Shown here: one piece after another, positions 32,550 to 47,476 of the stretch
Numbering within the stretch: position 1 is the stretch's first letter
Layout of the letters: each line of letters opens with the position of its first letter
From: Phialocephala subalpina
Lineage: Eukaryota > Ascomycota > Leotiomycetes > Helotiales > Mollisiaceae
Direction of reading: 5' to 3'
DNA length: 64,000 bases
Assembly: GCA_900073065.1 (NCBI GenBank)
Contig: FJOG01000039.1
Coordinates: forward strand, 431,578 to 495,577
Notes under the pieces: model-generated
What the model was told of the DNA's origin: nothing
The model's input: only the letters and a program-made list of their open reading frames with translations
Databases searched by the model: none
Translations under genes and position numbers: made by a program

Positions 32550-34417
32550 TCATCCAGCATGCTCCACAATCTCACTTACAGCCTTACCATCCTCGGAAAT
32601 GTATGTACGGATCTGCTCTGGGAGTGCCTCCTCCTTGTAATCATCCTCTTCTTCCTTATTGGGTAGGAGCAAGTTGATGCTTGAGCATTTGCTAGAGAAG
32701 ACTTCCGTCTTCAAGCTGTCCTTGCTGAGGTATATTTGTGCGCCGTCGACTGAGTCCAGGAGGATTGTTGGAACGACTCCGAGGATTTGGAGGGCGAAGT
32801 TTGTGGATTTGATAACATCGATGGAGGAGACGAGGGATTCGACGAGAAGGGACAATCGAGGTGAGTTATCGATGGAGATGGCGTTCGCTTTGCCCTTGAT
32901 GATGATTGTGGTCTTGCTGCAACGACTGATGAGGATGGAGTGGGATATCGAAGCTTCGATTTCGATTGGGGTTGTTTCATTGTCGTAGTTTTCCTGCGGA
33001 TAAGTTAGGATTGTGTTTTAGCTCGTCTGCCGCGAATACTCACGATCAACCACTTGTTGCCATCAAGCTTCTTCACTGGAGGCTTCTTCGTCCGCATACT
33101 TTCAGGTTTTGGTTTCTTGCCAGGTGCTGGGCTCTTGCCACGATTCGAAGAAATGCTTGAAGCACTATCACTTCGAGTCGGCACAGTCGTACCTGCCCGA
33201 AGTGAAGGGTTCTTATGCGTCATCTGATCTGCCGTAACTTTTCGAAGCCCCTTTGTAACATCTGCACCTTTGTTAAGCTCACTAAACACCGCTGTAATTC
33301 CACCACTAGCTGCTGTAGGCGCGGTAGGCTTCTCATCGATGATCATTGGTGGCGGAGGAGGTCCTGGAGGAGGGGGGGGCGGGGGAGCACCGCCAGCTGC
33401 TTTTGGATGTGGTGCTGGTGGAGAGGGCGCATTTTGGTTGACTGCCTTGATTGCCTCCTCGGCCGTAATACCCTTGGAATTCCATGGCATTCCGCTGGGA
33501 AAGGTTTGCTTGACATAATCTGTCAAGTCCTTGAAGACTTGGTAGTATGCCCGTACCCATTCGACTTGTTTTGGGTCCCTATATGCAACTTTAGCAATTC
33601 GTTCCAATATGATCTCGCAAGGCCTCACTTCTCCTTGTGTTCCTTCAAGACTCGATTGCCCCAGTATTGTGCTGTTCCTAGGTGTTCCTCCACAATCTTG
33701 TGGGGCTTTGAGTCCGCCGTAACCCAAGCAAGAACGCCAATACTTTCCGAGACAGCACTCAGTTGGTCGAAAACGGGTGATCCACGATTTGCTTCTCTCA
33801 ATTCCGTGACAGTTGAGATCAATTGGTTGAATGGCTTCAGGAGCTGCATGAACACTGGACTGTTCATATCGGGCTTCTTCGCTTTCGTTGTAATGAGAAT
33901 AAATTTCCGTTGTTCCGCAAACGCTCGCAGAACAGCTGAGGCCTGTATCTCTGGTCAATCCAAGTCCATCGTGTCTTGCCAATATTCCATACTTGCTCTG
34001 CAACAAGCCCTCCTAACTCATCACTCAGATTGACATATTTCTTGACTGGCCCCGTTATGAAGGCATCGAAATCCTCCACAGATTCCGGTAATGGCTCGAC
34101 AACAGGCTTCGGTGGTTCGGGAGGTGCAGCTCGAGCTGCAGTAGGAGGTGGAGGTAATGGACCAGTCGGAGCAGGAGTCGGAGCTCCGTTCAAATCGATG
34201 GCAGATGCTGCCATGTCCTCCAGGCGGGAGGTGGCAGCCTCGAGCCTATTGATAATAGATGTCAGATCCATCCTCGAGACGGTAGGTACTACGTGGTCGG
34301 CCATGTTGGCTGTTCAACAGGTTTGGAGCTTTGGGATGGAAATGATGAAGGAGGGAGAGAAGTATCACGATACCGTTTGATGAGAGTAGTCAAATTATGC
34401 ATGTTGTTTGTCGCCAT
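32550..34417 (-). CDS. Adenylyl cyclase-associated protein (CAP/Srv2), actin-monomer recycling factor
   Basis: Five exons: 34374-34417, 33993-34245, 33629-33942, 33044-33578 and 32550-32993. Introns are 128, 50, 50, 50 and 50 bp (the count includes 33579-33628), all GT-AG and in phase; 529 aa. MATNNMHNLTTLIKRLEAATSRLEDM forms the N-terminal oligomerisation and cyclase-binding helix. The helical folded domain follows (including SPVFMQLLKPFNQLI and DPKQVEWVRAYYQVFKDL), then a proline tract of GGAPPPPPPPGPPPPP type (profilin / SH3 binding), a WH2-like segment (ITAVFSELNKGADVTKGLRK), and the C-terminal beta-helix CARP domain (LDGNKWLIVENY onward). CAP recharges cofilin-bound actin monomers and in fungi couples Ras-adenylyl cyclase to actin. 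Complete and typical. Confidence 0.93.
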
Positions 34418-34806
34418 GCTGGCTGCAGGGTCCTCGGTGCGAGGTGTTCCAGGTGACAAGTTGTATTGAGGAATGATCAACGAGGAGCTGGGGCCAGAAT
34501 GAGGGCTTGCTGACGTGGGCAGTAGACTGTTCGAGCTAGCAATTCTTGCAGCAACGATGCAATGAGGGTCAAAGGAGGGTTATGAAGTTATTCGGAGCTC
34601 TGACCAAAGCTGGGACAATGAAGTGAACGTTTTGGGATAGCTCCTGAAAGGTAGAGCTCGGCCGTTGTCGATCCAATAATCCCTGCCATGCTGACATAAG
34701 CACGTACTAGCACAAGGCTGCCCATTTTCGGCCCATCAGCCTCGACTGGTTGAGACAAACTTGATACACAACACAAGGACCAGACATCAAGCGCATTTAT
34801 CAGATC
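34418..34806. promoter_or_regulatory. Divergent promoter between CAP and the MAK32-like gene
   Basis: 389 bp between head-to-head start codons. No individual site is clear enough to name. Confidence 0.35.
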
Positions 34807-36480
34807 ATGGTGGACGAAGATGAGGTACCGCCTTCGCAGGAGATCGATTTCTGTACGATGGGCATGTTCATCATAGGTAAGAAGGACTTTGATGTCGAAC
34901 ATCTTTTCATGTTTATAATTTCTTCACCGTTTCCTGCCAAGCCTTGTACGACTTTCACAGCCTGCGCGTTTTCAGTCAGACGCCAAGTGGAGATATGTTA
35001 TACGCGTACTATCTCTGCCTGTAGCTAGGCAGATGTATTTTGCTGTATTTTGACAAAATATGGGAGTTTGATTATGCGGCACTGACCAAGTATGACTGTG
35101 CGACTTGTGCGAAGAGATTGTGTCCAGAAGTGGGATCATAATGAAAATTTGTGTTGTCAACCGTGTTAGAAACTCATGAATGCTTCAGTTCAACCTGAAA
35201 ATGCATATTATCTCGTCAATACAGTTTTCAAATTTGTGTCTCTTGCCGTGAGCACGTGCGCCCCTTTTGTACCTTGGTACCTCGTCTCGTCATCGATTTA
35301 TATTTGCTTTTCTCTCATCCCGCATTCACCCCTCTAACATACATCAGATGAAATCCACTACCTACCTCCCAAACCTCCCGTCTTCGACATTCTCGGAGGA
35401 GGAGGATCCTTTTCCGCCCTCGGCGCCCGCCTCTTCAGCCCACCACCTCTCTCCAAAACTGTATCCTGGATAGTGGACCGTGGCTCCGACTTCCCCTCTC
35501 ACCTCACAGAACAAATATCCTCCTGGTCAACCAGCTGCCTACTCCGCGACGACCCCTCCCGCCTCACAACCCGCGGCTGGAACGGCTACACCGCCTCCGA
35601 AAACCGAGCCTTCAAGTACACCACGCCCAAGCTCCGTCTCGAAGAAAAAGACCTAACCCCACACCTCCTATTCTCGAAATCTTTTCACATGGTATGCAGT
35701 CCTACCCGCTGCATCACACTCGTAAGCTCCATCTTGCGAGCACGGAAATCCATAAATCCATCTGCGCCAAAACCGCTGTTTATATGGGAACCAGTACCTG
35801 ACCTCTGTCTTCCGACTGAGTTGTTGAATTGTACGAATGCGTTACCATATGTAGATATCTGCTCCCCTAACGCCAACGAATTAGCGGGCTTCATGGGAGA
35901 TGATGAAATCGACCGCTCTACCGGCCTTATCAGCACATCATTTGTGGAACGAGCTTGTGAGCAATTACTCGGTTCTATGCCTTTACAATCTTTCGCCCTC
36001 GTGATCCGCTGCGGAGGACAAGGTGTCTACGTCGCGAAGAACGGAGGACGGTCCCGTCGTGCATCTATCGTGAAGCGGAAACGTCCTCGTAATTACGCTC
36101 GTGGCGGTCTTACTCTCGATATGGATATGGAATCTCTCTTCGCAGGTCTGCTGAATGGGGACGGAAGTTTCGAAAGAGAAGAAGTCTCCATAGATCCAGG
36201 AATCGAACTCTGGCTCCCCGCCGTCTTCGGAGAAAATGATCAAGAACGAGTCGTTGATCCAACCGGAGGAGGAAATGGGTTCCTCGGCGGGTTATCCATA
36301 GCCTTAGCGAGAGGGAAAGGGGTCGAGGAAGCAGCTGCTTGGGGAAGCGTAGCTGCTAGCTTTATGATCGAACAAGTTGGCGTTCCTGTTCTTGGTGTTG
36401 ATGAGGAGGGGAGAGAGACGTGGAATGGGGATTCGGTTGAGAGGCGGTTGGGGAAGTTTATGAAGAAATGCAAGAGATGA
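34807..36480 (+). CDS. pfkB-fold carbohydrate-kinase-like protein, MAK32 family
   Basis: Exon 34807-34876 (MVDEDEVPPSQEIDFCTMGM and FII) joins exon 35348-36480 across an unusually long 471-bp intron (GTAAGA...ATCAG); the split codon makes the Asp of FIIDEIHYLPP. Product 400 aa. Landmarks are VFDILGGGGSFSALGARLF (pfkB first signature region), SPNANELAGF in the centre, and DPTGGGNGFLGGLSIALARG near the C-terminus, which occupies the place of the DTxGAGD active-site motif. The catalytic Asp is replaced by Asn, so classical sugar-kinase activity is doubtful. Yeast MAK32 is needed for stability of a double-stranded-RNA virus toxin system; its biochemical role is unknown. Fungal relatives, as I recall them, share the GGGN variant. 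Confidence 0.85.
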
Positions 36481-37266
36481 GATGATGCGATGAGTTATGA
36501 GTCCCGTTTGTGTTGGGATGGGTGCATAGACTAGGGCTATGGGATACGGTGCTTGCATAATAGACTGGGCGTACTTCTTTTAATGGTCATAGACTTTTGA
36601 TTTACAAGCAGCAAAATCGTGGTGTATGGTGATCAAGATAACGCCCGAAGCCAGTTATCTCATCAATATTCAACACAAAAGAGACATTCCCGTCACGGAA
36701 TCCCTCAAATCCTCATCAGAAACACACATCCAATGGTATCGAGACGAATTCTTGCAGTGTTATCTTCGATACATCATTTCTCGAATCTCTGCGAGAACCT
36801 GGTTCAATTTTGGGATCTAAATTTGCACTTTTGTCGTCGAAATGGCAGCTTGGAAAGCAAAAGTACGATCAGGAAACCAAAGTTCAACAATGACCACCCT
36901 ACCAGCAACGTCAATTGCCTTACGTGTGCCACCCATTAGGCTGTTAATCTAAGTTTGCTGTCATTGGGCTGCGTCTGGCAGCCACGACTGGTCGACTCTG
37001 CCACAGGGCCTACCCAATAGCATGGCTAGTGCGCAACTCCTCATGCATGCACGCAACCCCAATCTGGCAGAAACTGTACTTTTGTTCGCAGATTCGCAGG
37101 GGTCTCCTGCATCCAATGGAATTCGATGCACTCCGGAGTGCTGTGTGTTACCCGAAAGACGACCAAGAAACATATAAGGCGATGCGAACGAGCTCTAAGA
37201 ATTGGAGCTTTGAAACCCAAATTCAGCCTCATCTCTTGAATATCGACCCTCTTCAATTCACAAATA
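36481..37266. other. Intergenic, no supported gene
   Basis: 786 bp between the MAK32-like and Clr5 genes, both on the plus strand. It presumably includes the promoter and 5' leader of the latter. Nothing else is recognised. Confidence 0.4.
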
Positions 37267-39356
37267 ATGGATTATCTTCCCTTTGACTCCGAGCCGCTGT
37301 CTGCAGCCGGGCAGCAGCTAGCTTTCGATACCGTCGACTTGCAAGCAGGAACAACCTACGCCGAGTCAGGCGATATCTTGCCACCTGACCCAAGCTTTCT
37401 CCAGAATCATGCGGCCATGGATCCTGCGATATCCCAATACCGGTCTGTTCATTTCCCAATGCCCAATGGACAAAACCCAATGGCACCACAGGCCCTCGCA
37501 CTTGAAATGCATCATCAATGGGCAGACACTGCATTGGCTGGAGTTGGAATCAATGACACTCTTGCTTGCCCACATCTTCAATTTAACGACTCTAACGATC
37601 TTGAACATAACTCCAACAACACCTTTCAAGGTACATGCTATCCCTCAATATCGTATAAAGGTGGGGATAATAGCCAGCTCATGTTCGGCCCTCTTGCAAC
37701 AAACGACGAAGCATCGGAGGAGAATCCCCAAGTTCAGCCGAAAGCTCCACAGAATCAGCGCCATTCAGGATTTGAAGGAGTTATAGAGGCGCCATATTCG
37801 AAACAGCACAGTGCAGAGCAGTGGCAATCCGTCAAACCTCTCATTGAAGAGCTCTATGTTTATAAAAATATGACTCTAGAGAAAGTCCAAAAGGTCATGG
37901 AGAGAGAACATGATTTCCGAGCAAGGTAAGTCTTTCTTTTGAATGTTGGCTTCTTTGATTAACGAATGGAAGTGCTAGGATGTACAAAGCCAGACTGAGC
38001 CGGTGGGGCTTTAACAAAAACAATCGCAGATGAGATGTGATCTCAACTCTTCATAAGATACGTCAACGATCGGCAGTTGGAAAAGGTACTATCCCAAGTC
38101 GCAATGGCAAAGAAGTTGATTTTGAAAGATACCTGAAAAGAGCGAAGATCACGGAGTACGATTTGATGGACCTCAGCGATACGGATGAAGTTCCACGTGG
38201 GGTTGAACTTCGCACCCCGTCACCATCGAATGACAGCGTCAACTCTCCTTCCGTCCTCCAGATCCGGGACAAAATACTGGCTGCTTTCCGAGAAGCAACA
38301 GCATGCTGGAAGACAACGGTGGTCGTGACTCCTTGGACAGCAGCTCGATTCCATGGAGTCAATGGAGTGGCGTATCATTTGGACCACTCGTACAGGTTCT
38401 TGACGAGAGGCCACACCCAAGATTTTGGGGTCATGCTAAGGCTTGCCTTTGCAAGGATAACTGAGACTTTCGATGCCATGTCGCCGACCTGCGTTCTTTC
38501 TTTCGTTCTCAGATTTCATCTTTTTCCACACGCAGGCATGTCAGACGTAATCTGGAGGTACCTGGCGTGTCTAACTCGCAAACGCTATTCGGAGTTCCAC
38601 CCGGTACACATAATATTCTCCTCCATCTACAGGCTCCTGCAACGCCACGGATTCGCTGTTTACCAGGACCTCCTGACAGAGTGTGTGCCTACTATCGTGG
38701 ACGTTCTCATTGGAGCATATAATCTCATGGATCCATATGTAGTCGATTCGGTCTTGGACCTTGCAGTATTCTTCGGGTACAGAGGCAAATATCAATTAGA
38801 GAAAGTTCTAGACGGCTTGAAAGTCGCAGAAACAACAGCTAAGACATCTAAGAATCCGGTGGAGCGACTCGTTGTACGAAGCTACATTGAAGAAATTTTG
38901 GCCCTTATCGAGGACGGAACAACCAAAACTTCTCGATTGTTATTTCTTGAGGAATGCCTACAGCATCTTGAGGCAGCTGCATTATGCGATCCAACCAACC
39001 CTAGAATAAACAACTTGAAGGCATATTGTCTGGCGAGCTTGGCCTTATTACATCGGATCTTTTGTGAGAACTCTCCCACAACATTCAATCCTAGGTATGA
39101 GCTTGCTAGGCACTTCATGGAGAGGGCTATTTGCGGCGGACTGGACGATTTTGGGGTCACTAACCTAACGGACATCCTGTTGATGATGGAGCGGCTTCTT
39201 GATTGGCATGTGGAGGCAGGCGACTCTCTGCGAGTTGAAGACATGCGGAGAAGACGTGATAATGCATTGAGGTTACTCCAAAAACTCGAAGAGGGGGTGA
39301 TGGATGATGATGACTCAATAATTAGTGACATAGATAGCTTGCGACCATCAGTCTGA
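37267..39356 (+). pseudogene. Clr5-domain protein with an in-frame TGA
   Basis: Exon 37267-37925 and exon 37979-39356 (intron 37926-37978, 53 bp, GTAAGT...GCTAG) give one frame of 678 sense codons interrupted only by TGA at 38031-38033. The Clr5 domain spans the intron: EQWQSVKPLIEELYVYKNMT, LEKVQKVMEREHDFRAR and MYKARLSRWGFNKNN. The TGA falls directly after it. The frame then continues 440 codons (HKIRQRSAVGKGTIPSRNGK, ERYLKRAKITEYDLMD, a helical C-terminus with VVRSYIEEILALIEDG) without another stop or a nearby ATG. As typed, the product is a short 237-residue Clr5 protein. The intact downstream frame argues for a recent nonsense mutation or a base-calling error. Clr5 is a small fungal DNA-associated domain; the role here is unknown. 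Confidence 0.8.
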
Positions 39357-39995
39357 GGTCTGGAAAACAACATATTCCTGTAATGTACATGCCGACTTGC
39401 TTGTGCCTGGTGACATGGCTCTCATTATCCAGTACTGAAGAGACATTTCATACAGCATTTGTGACGTTGATCAAAGGCTGAAATTGGACAACACGCAGCA
39501 CTGGCTGGCATCCTGAATCACTTGATCGGGATGTGGCTTTGGGGAACGGTTTTGCCGAATGGCACCGCATCGTTGCCATCGACGCGACTTCAAGATCGTT
39601 CAGTTATTTTCAACCTCGTCCCGTCTCTACCGCTAAAATACTTTGGAATAACATCACCATCTCACTGCTCGTCATCCTCCATTCTGATTGTAATTCCTCA
39701 CCATGAATCCCAACCAGCCCCGCCCATACTCAACACCCATCCGCACCTATACCAACGTCCCTCCAAACGGATACCAAGGAGGTGAGAGGGTATGAAAACC
39801 TGAAGACATTGATACACCATTACCCAAAACAAATTCAACAGTGATACTTCTCATGAGAGCAGACTTCCGATTTATACTATTCTGCAACTGCGTGAACTCA
39901 TTACAACGTCACAAGTACTCCGAACAATCCCTCTCATATCAGACATGACCGAAACGCCTCCATACCCAATCCCTCCTACCAATTCATTTCCATGT
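39357..39995. other. Convergent intergenic interval between Clr5 gene and MCM3
   Basis: A 30-codon ATG frame at 39703-39795 (MNPNQPRPYSTPIRTYTNVP) is the only protein-like stretch; it could be spliced further but joins to nothing I trust. Confidence 0.35.
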
Positions 39996-42760
<2,765 letters not shown>

Positions 42761-42874
42761 GTTTGATTCGTGCGAGAATTATTGTCGTTGTGACTGTGGA
42801 TGTTGGAGTTGAGATGGAGGGCGGTGGTCGTGTTGAAGTTCAGGGGCCTTGAAATTTCAGAACGCGACTTCCTG

Positions 42875-42897
42875 ACGCGTCGCGTTCATTCACGCGT
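42875..42897. promoter_or_regulatory. Two MluI cell-cycle boxes (ACGCGT) upstream of MCM3
   Basis: Exact ACGCGT palindromes lie at 42875-42880 and 42892-42897, 115 and 132 bp upstream of the MCM3 start codon. ACGCGT is the MBF (Mbp1/Swi6) site that drives G1/S genes in ascomycetes. The sites are seen; their use is inferred. Confidence 0.65.
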
Positions 42898-43850
42898 AGA
42901 GTGCCTGCATTAGTTTCCTTATTTGGGTAAGGCTCGTCATTAAGCGAGCCACGCATAGGAAGCACGAATCAGCTCTTCAAGAAATGATATGCTTTGCCTT
43001 TGAGGTTATTTTGCATAGAAGGAGCTTGCCGAGTCCAATTGGCCAAGTCTCGTTCACGATGATATCGAAAAAAGTGGGGTTTTTTTAAAACAGAATACTC
43101 GATCTAGACATGGGCAAATGTCGTCAATTCGTACTGTACATGCATGTCTCCGAGTTCAGCTGCTCAGCCATCTATCAAGAGCATGTCATATCATAAATAT
43201 AAACGTTCTTCAAGTCCAAGGGGCAGCAAGTGCACGCCCATTTGACACACACACGCCCTTCCTTCAAGGTCCTTCGATTACCTCAGCGAACTTTCATCTC
43301 GAGCTCCGTTTTATTTTCAGTCCCATCCATGGTGAAGCTCAACGATCACTCGCTGTTGAGACTTGGAATCGCCCATCTTGCCTATCTTGAACTTCCTGTT
43401 CTCTCATCATGAATCAACAGCTGACCGAATGCCCGCTTGGCTCCGTAACATTTGTCGTTCGATTCGTCCTCCCTGCGCGTGGACTGTACTCATGCAAAAG
43501 TTCCGAGCTGGCCTATTCAAGCATCCGATGTTTTTATCCTTCACTGTGCTTTCAAAGTCTTGTCATTGCTAGTTCGTCTTTGTTGTCTTCGTTGCGTCTG
43601 GGTTTGAGGACCCCATTCTAAAGGCGACAGAAGGATGCAAATGAACTTGCTAGCGATTTTAATTCCCCGCCGCGCTATCTTTGGCGCTTGACGTGCGAGG
43701 TGAAGTCTCGGAAGAGTGGTGGTAGCAAATTGGTCAAGTTTTGCAGTCGCGCAAACTCTCCTCCTTGGTGGTTCAGGCTAGCGTCTCGATCTGCGGTCGA
43801 GCAATCCCTAGATGAAGATACAGTAAAGGATTCGATGAGCATCACCATGA
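42898..43850. other. Intergenic, no supported gene
   Basis: Short plus-strand frames between 43118 and 43620 have no conserved features and use non-ATG starts or rare composition. Confidence 0.4.
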
Positions 43851-46800
43851 TCAAGCATTCCTCGCCTCTCCATAATCACGACTCTCCTCCAAATCACTCC
43901 CATCCCATTGCATGTCGTGGTCTGCCCCGTCGCCGTAGTTTGCCAGTCGCTCCCTCTTTAACTCCTCCAAACCACTCTCCTCAATATTTCGCATCCGTTC
44001 CCACATCTGTTCATAATCTTGATAACTCGTCGGTGATATCCGAGGACTAAAATTTGGTAATCTGGGCATAGGTTTCGTCTTCGCAAGACTGGCTCGACGT
44101 GGCCGTGCTGGATCATCTCTTATGGGCTGACCTTCTGACTTGTCTTCTGTGTCACCTCTCTGATTCTCACCTCTAACTGGTGGTGGTATAATAGTTATAC
44201 CCGTACTCATCGTATGGTCTTCGTCTCGTCGGCTCTCTTGGCCCAGCATCAGGACTCGCTCTTCGCTTTCCATCACCCGCACTTCCCATTCCTGTTCCCG
44301 GACCCATAATCCCAATATTCGGTAAGACAAGTCCAGGGCTCGAGTAACGTCCCACGAGAGCCTCGAATTGGCTCTTGCCGCATAGCTCACAATCGTAAAA
44401 GGAGCAGCAGAAAAGCAATCAGCGAGAACTACCTCCACGACCACTTCCGTCACTGCCATAGTCATAGTAAGCTCGATCCGAGTCTTCGTAATAAGTTGCG
44501 TCTCCTTCGTAGTATGCTTCTATCTCGCTCTCGTTACCGTTGTCCAGTGGACTCCAGCCTTCGCTATGCAATGCCTGCTCGGCTTCGCTCAGAGTCTCGT
44601 TGAAATCCGATTCATTGGCAGGCATGACCGATGATAGTCGCGAAGCAGCATTTGCGAGGTTCTCAGGTGTTCGACCAGGCTTCACTTCCATGCCGTTTGA
44701 TATCTCCTGGGGTTGAAAGGTGATATTTGGTTGTGCCTGGACAGCGTCTCTCTTCTGAACGGCAGCAGCATCGACAGCAGCATGCATAGCAGTTTCATGA
44801 AAGTTGAGTACAGTCGGTGTAGCTCCACCAGAAGCAAGCTGACTGAATAATGCTTGAGAATTTGGCGAGATTTCCCTGTTCTGCTCTATGATCTTGATCG
44901 CTGCCTGTAAGTCTGCCAAATTTTCAATCGGTCGACCTCGTGAGGTTTCGTAGTCCTTACCATCACTGGAATTTTGTGTCGAACCTCTTGGTGAAATTCC
45001 GTATCCGACGGATTGAGGAATTTGACTGGTTGTCATTAGCATCAAGTTGTACAGCTGCAAAACATTATAATAACATACTTAGATGGTGCAAATGGGCCGT
45101 CAGTGCCTGGTCTTTCTCGACCTCTGCCAAAGGGGCGGAACCCATTTGTAGCAGGACCAGCATGACGTTGGTCATGCATGAAGAAAGCTCCCCTGTTGGG
45201 TACAAACGCTGGACCTGGATCCCGCTTCTTCTTGTATTCTTCATGTTCTCTTCGTCTCTGGTTGATATGTTTCATCATCAACTTGACTCTTTGAAAATCG
45301 CCAGGTCGAAGAGTCGGGTCTGTAGGATTTCCTGGAGGTTTGGGGGTTGTTGGTTCTTGCTGTGCAGCTCCGCTTCGCGTTGGTTCACCGTGATCATCAG
45401 ATGTATCCACCTCAACAACGCGCTGAAACCACATTTTGCACGTTAAATTGACGCTAGACATCGAGATGAGCGACATATTCCAGAAGATGAATGTTAAGCT
45501 TACCACTGGACTCTTGCATCTGATGACGCTCTAGATTTCGTCCGACAGCGAGAACAGTGGTTACCACCGGCATCAATGTCTGAGAATAAGATACCCATGT
45601 CAACCTTTGGTCCAGGTCTGAAGCACATTGACCAGGCAGACTGCCTGCTCAGTTCTCGCCCAGTGGTGTCGTCTTCAATTGCAAACTCTCCTCGTTGAAC
45701 TTTTCTGTGGCCTGGATGTTGCTCAAATCTCTTCAAGAGAATCATGTCAAACATCTGAAATCGTACTTTTAGTAGTGATACAACGCAATTGCAAGTATTA
45801 TGCTTACCTCCCAAGAGTCGACCAGCTCCAAAGGAATTAGAACAATAAACCCCAAAGCGTCCTCAAGAGTCACAGGTGCTTGCTGCCAATGTCCTCCAAG
45901 GCCTCTTGGTGTAGTCTGTTGGGCCAAAATATGACTTCGCAACAATGACAGCACAACTTTCATATCAATTGTAATAGACGGGATCTGGGTTCTTGATACA
46001 TCTCAGTGCAGCTCATCTAGCATTTGTAGCTACTTACAGATATGAGAAACCACCCTTCACAGTTGTGAGAATCAAATCAGATGACTTAGCTTGAGCATCG
46101 AGCTTCTCATCTATGATCTTCAGTCGTGACAGCTGCTTCTCTGCCAGCTTGACCGACTCCTGCAATAATTTATGCACAAGCTCTACTCTGACAGCCTGGG
46201 CAGTCTCCGCGAGCCTATTCGATTTCCTATCCAACTATCAGTCCATCATTTCCTTCGAACCCAGAGGTCATACCCACCCCATAGCAGCAAGTATCAACAT
46301 TGTGATAATATCACTTGCCGTATGGAGCTTCCGCCTCAGCTCCAACACATCCTCCCTTTCTTTCAGCCATTCCACCTTATGCTTTGCGTCCTTCAACCAG
46401 TTCCTCGACCCCGCAGGCGACAAACTATCGCCATATTTCTTCGAAACCTTCAGCCGAAACGCAAGCAATATATCCTTCCAATCGTTCACTATCTCCCTCG
46501 TTATTGTGCCCAACTCATTCAGTTCCGGGCTCTGTTCGTAATTTTGCCATAATGCAATCACCTATCACAACCATTAGCCGCCCATCTTTCGGTGCTATGC
46601 TGGATCTGCGACTCACTTGTAACAAAGCCTGTTCGAATTTCTGCAACTCTTTCACAAGGCCCTGGTACTCTTTCACAGAACCCCGCGAGGAACTCAAGGC
46701 TGGTGGAGGCGCTGGCGGTGGCTCGGGGAAGTAATTTCTAGGAGATGGTCAGTGAGATTACTCTAATTGGGAGGTTGAACTTACGGGAATAGATCCTCAT

Positions 46801-47476
46801 AGGTCTCCTCGCTTCCGCTTTCATCCCTCTCTGGTAAAATGATAGTGATTCTGAAGAATTGACGAAAGCCTTCGGCAGCGAGAACATCGCGAATTGTCTT
46901 CAAAGCGATTTCGGCGGCCTTCTTTGGAGGGAATTGATAGTTGCCAACGGAGATGAGGGGAAAGACCATGCTTTGCCAGCCTTCTCTCATTGCTGCACGC
47001 ATTGCGTTTTGATACGTGCGCTTCAAGTCGAGTTCGGCCTGTGCAGCGAGTTGCTCGTCGGCGTCATCGGCCAAGACGGGTCTGTAATCCGGAGCAACGA
47101 CATGAAAAACGTTGTTGCAGTATTCGAGCTCAAACGGCTTAGTTACATAGCACTTTGTGACTTCGCCACCCTTTGGCCATCTCTTGACTAATGCCTCCCG
47201 AAGGTTGGGATGAGGGTCTAGTCCCGGTCCATCATACTTGAAGCTCGTTGCAGCTGTGGTAACCATTGCTCCACCTTGAGCGTAGACAATGTCGCCTTCG
47301 AGGATTGAGATCACACAACCCATGAAATCTTGGTTGGCGATGATGCGCCAGCCATTCTCGTCCTTGCCATCTCCATCTTGGTCTGTGTAATCAGCAGCAG
47401 TCAGGTTGACTGGTGCTACGTAAGGATAGACGTAAGAGAAGACCTGCTTAGGCACGTTGCGCACTGGTCTAGACAT
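43851..47476 (-). CDS. Macro domain / helical module / ubiquitin-like domain fusion protein
   Basis: Exons 46785-47476, 46617-46737, 46278-46561, 46038-46226, 45808-45991, 45504-45754, 45079-45453 and from 45025 down are joined by GT-AG introns of 46-55 bp, all in phase. The exon from 45025 stays open to a TGA at 44419-44421 (900 aa); a further open frame in another phase reaches 43851 and looks coding, so the 3' end is unresolved. Domains: macro domain 1-230 (GDIVYAQGG, NVFHVVAPDY, VFPLISVGNYQFPPKKAAEI); Pro-rich linker; helical module about 250-420 of the kind at the N-terminus of fungal STAND proteins; ubiquitin-like domain about 435-545 (LGFIVLIPLELVDSW, RGEFAIEDDTTGRELSRQ, CFRPGPKVDMGILF); a CxxC...CxxxxC patch; disordered tail with PAFVPNRGAFFMHDQRHAG. 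The motif that should read NAAN..GGGV is TTAATSFKYDGPG, so hydrolase activity is unlikely and ADP-ribose binding uncertain. Start at 47476 or the in-frame ATG at 47500. Confidence 0.78.

Noticed and set aside
34588..34902. 104-codon minus-strand frame in the CAP/MAK32 promoter
   Set aside because: No family resemblance, and it overlaps the first exon of the MAK32-like gene.
39703..39795. 30-codon ATG frame between Clr5 and MCM3 genes
   Set aside because: Too short, and no in-phase splice to a credible second exon was found.
43118..43620. Overlapping plus-strand frames of 60-90 codons
   Set aside because: No conserved features; likely upstream flank of MCM3.
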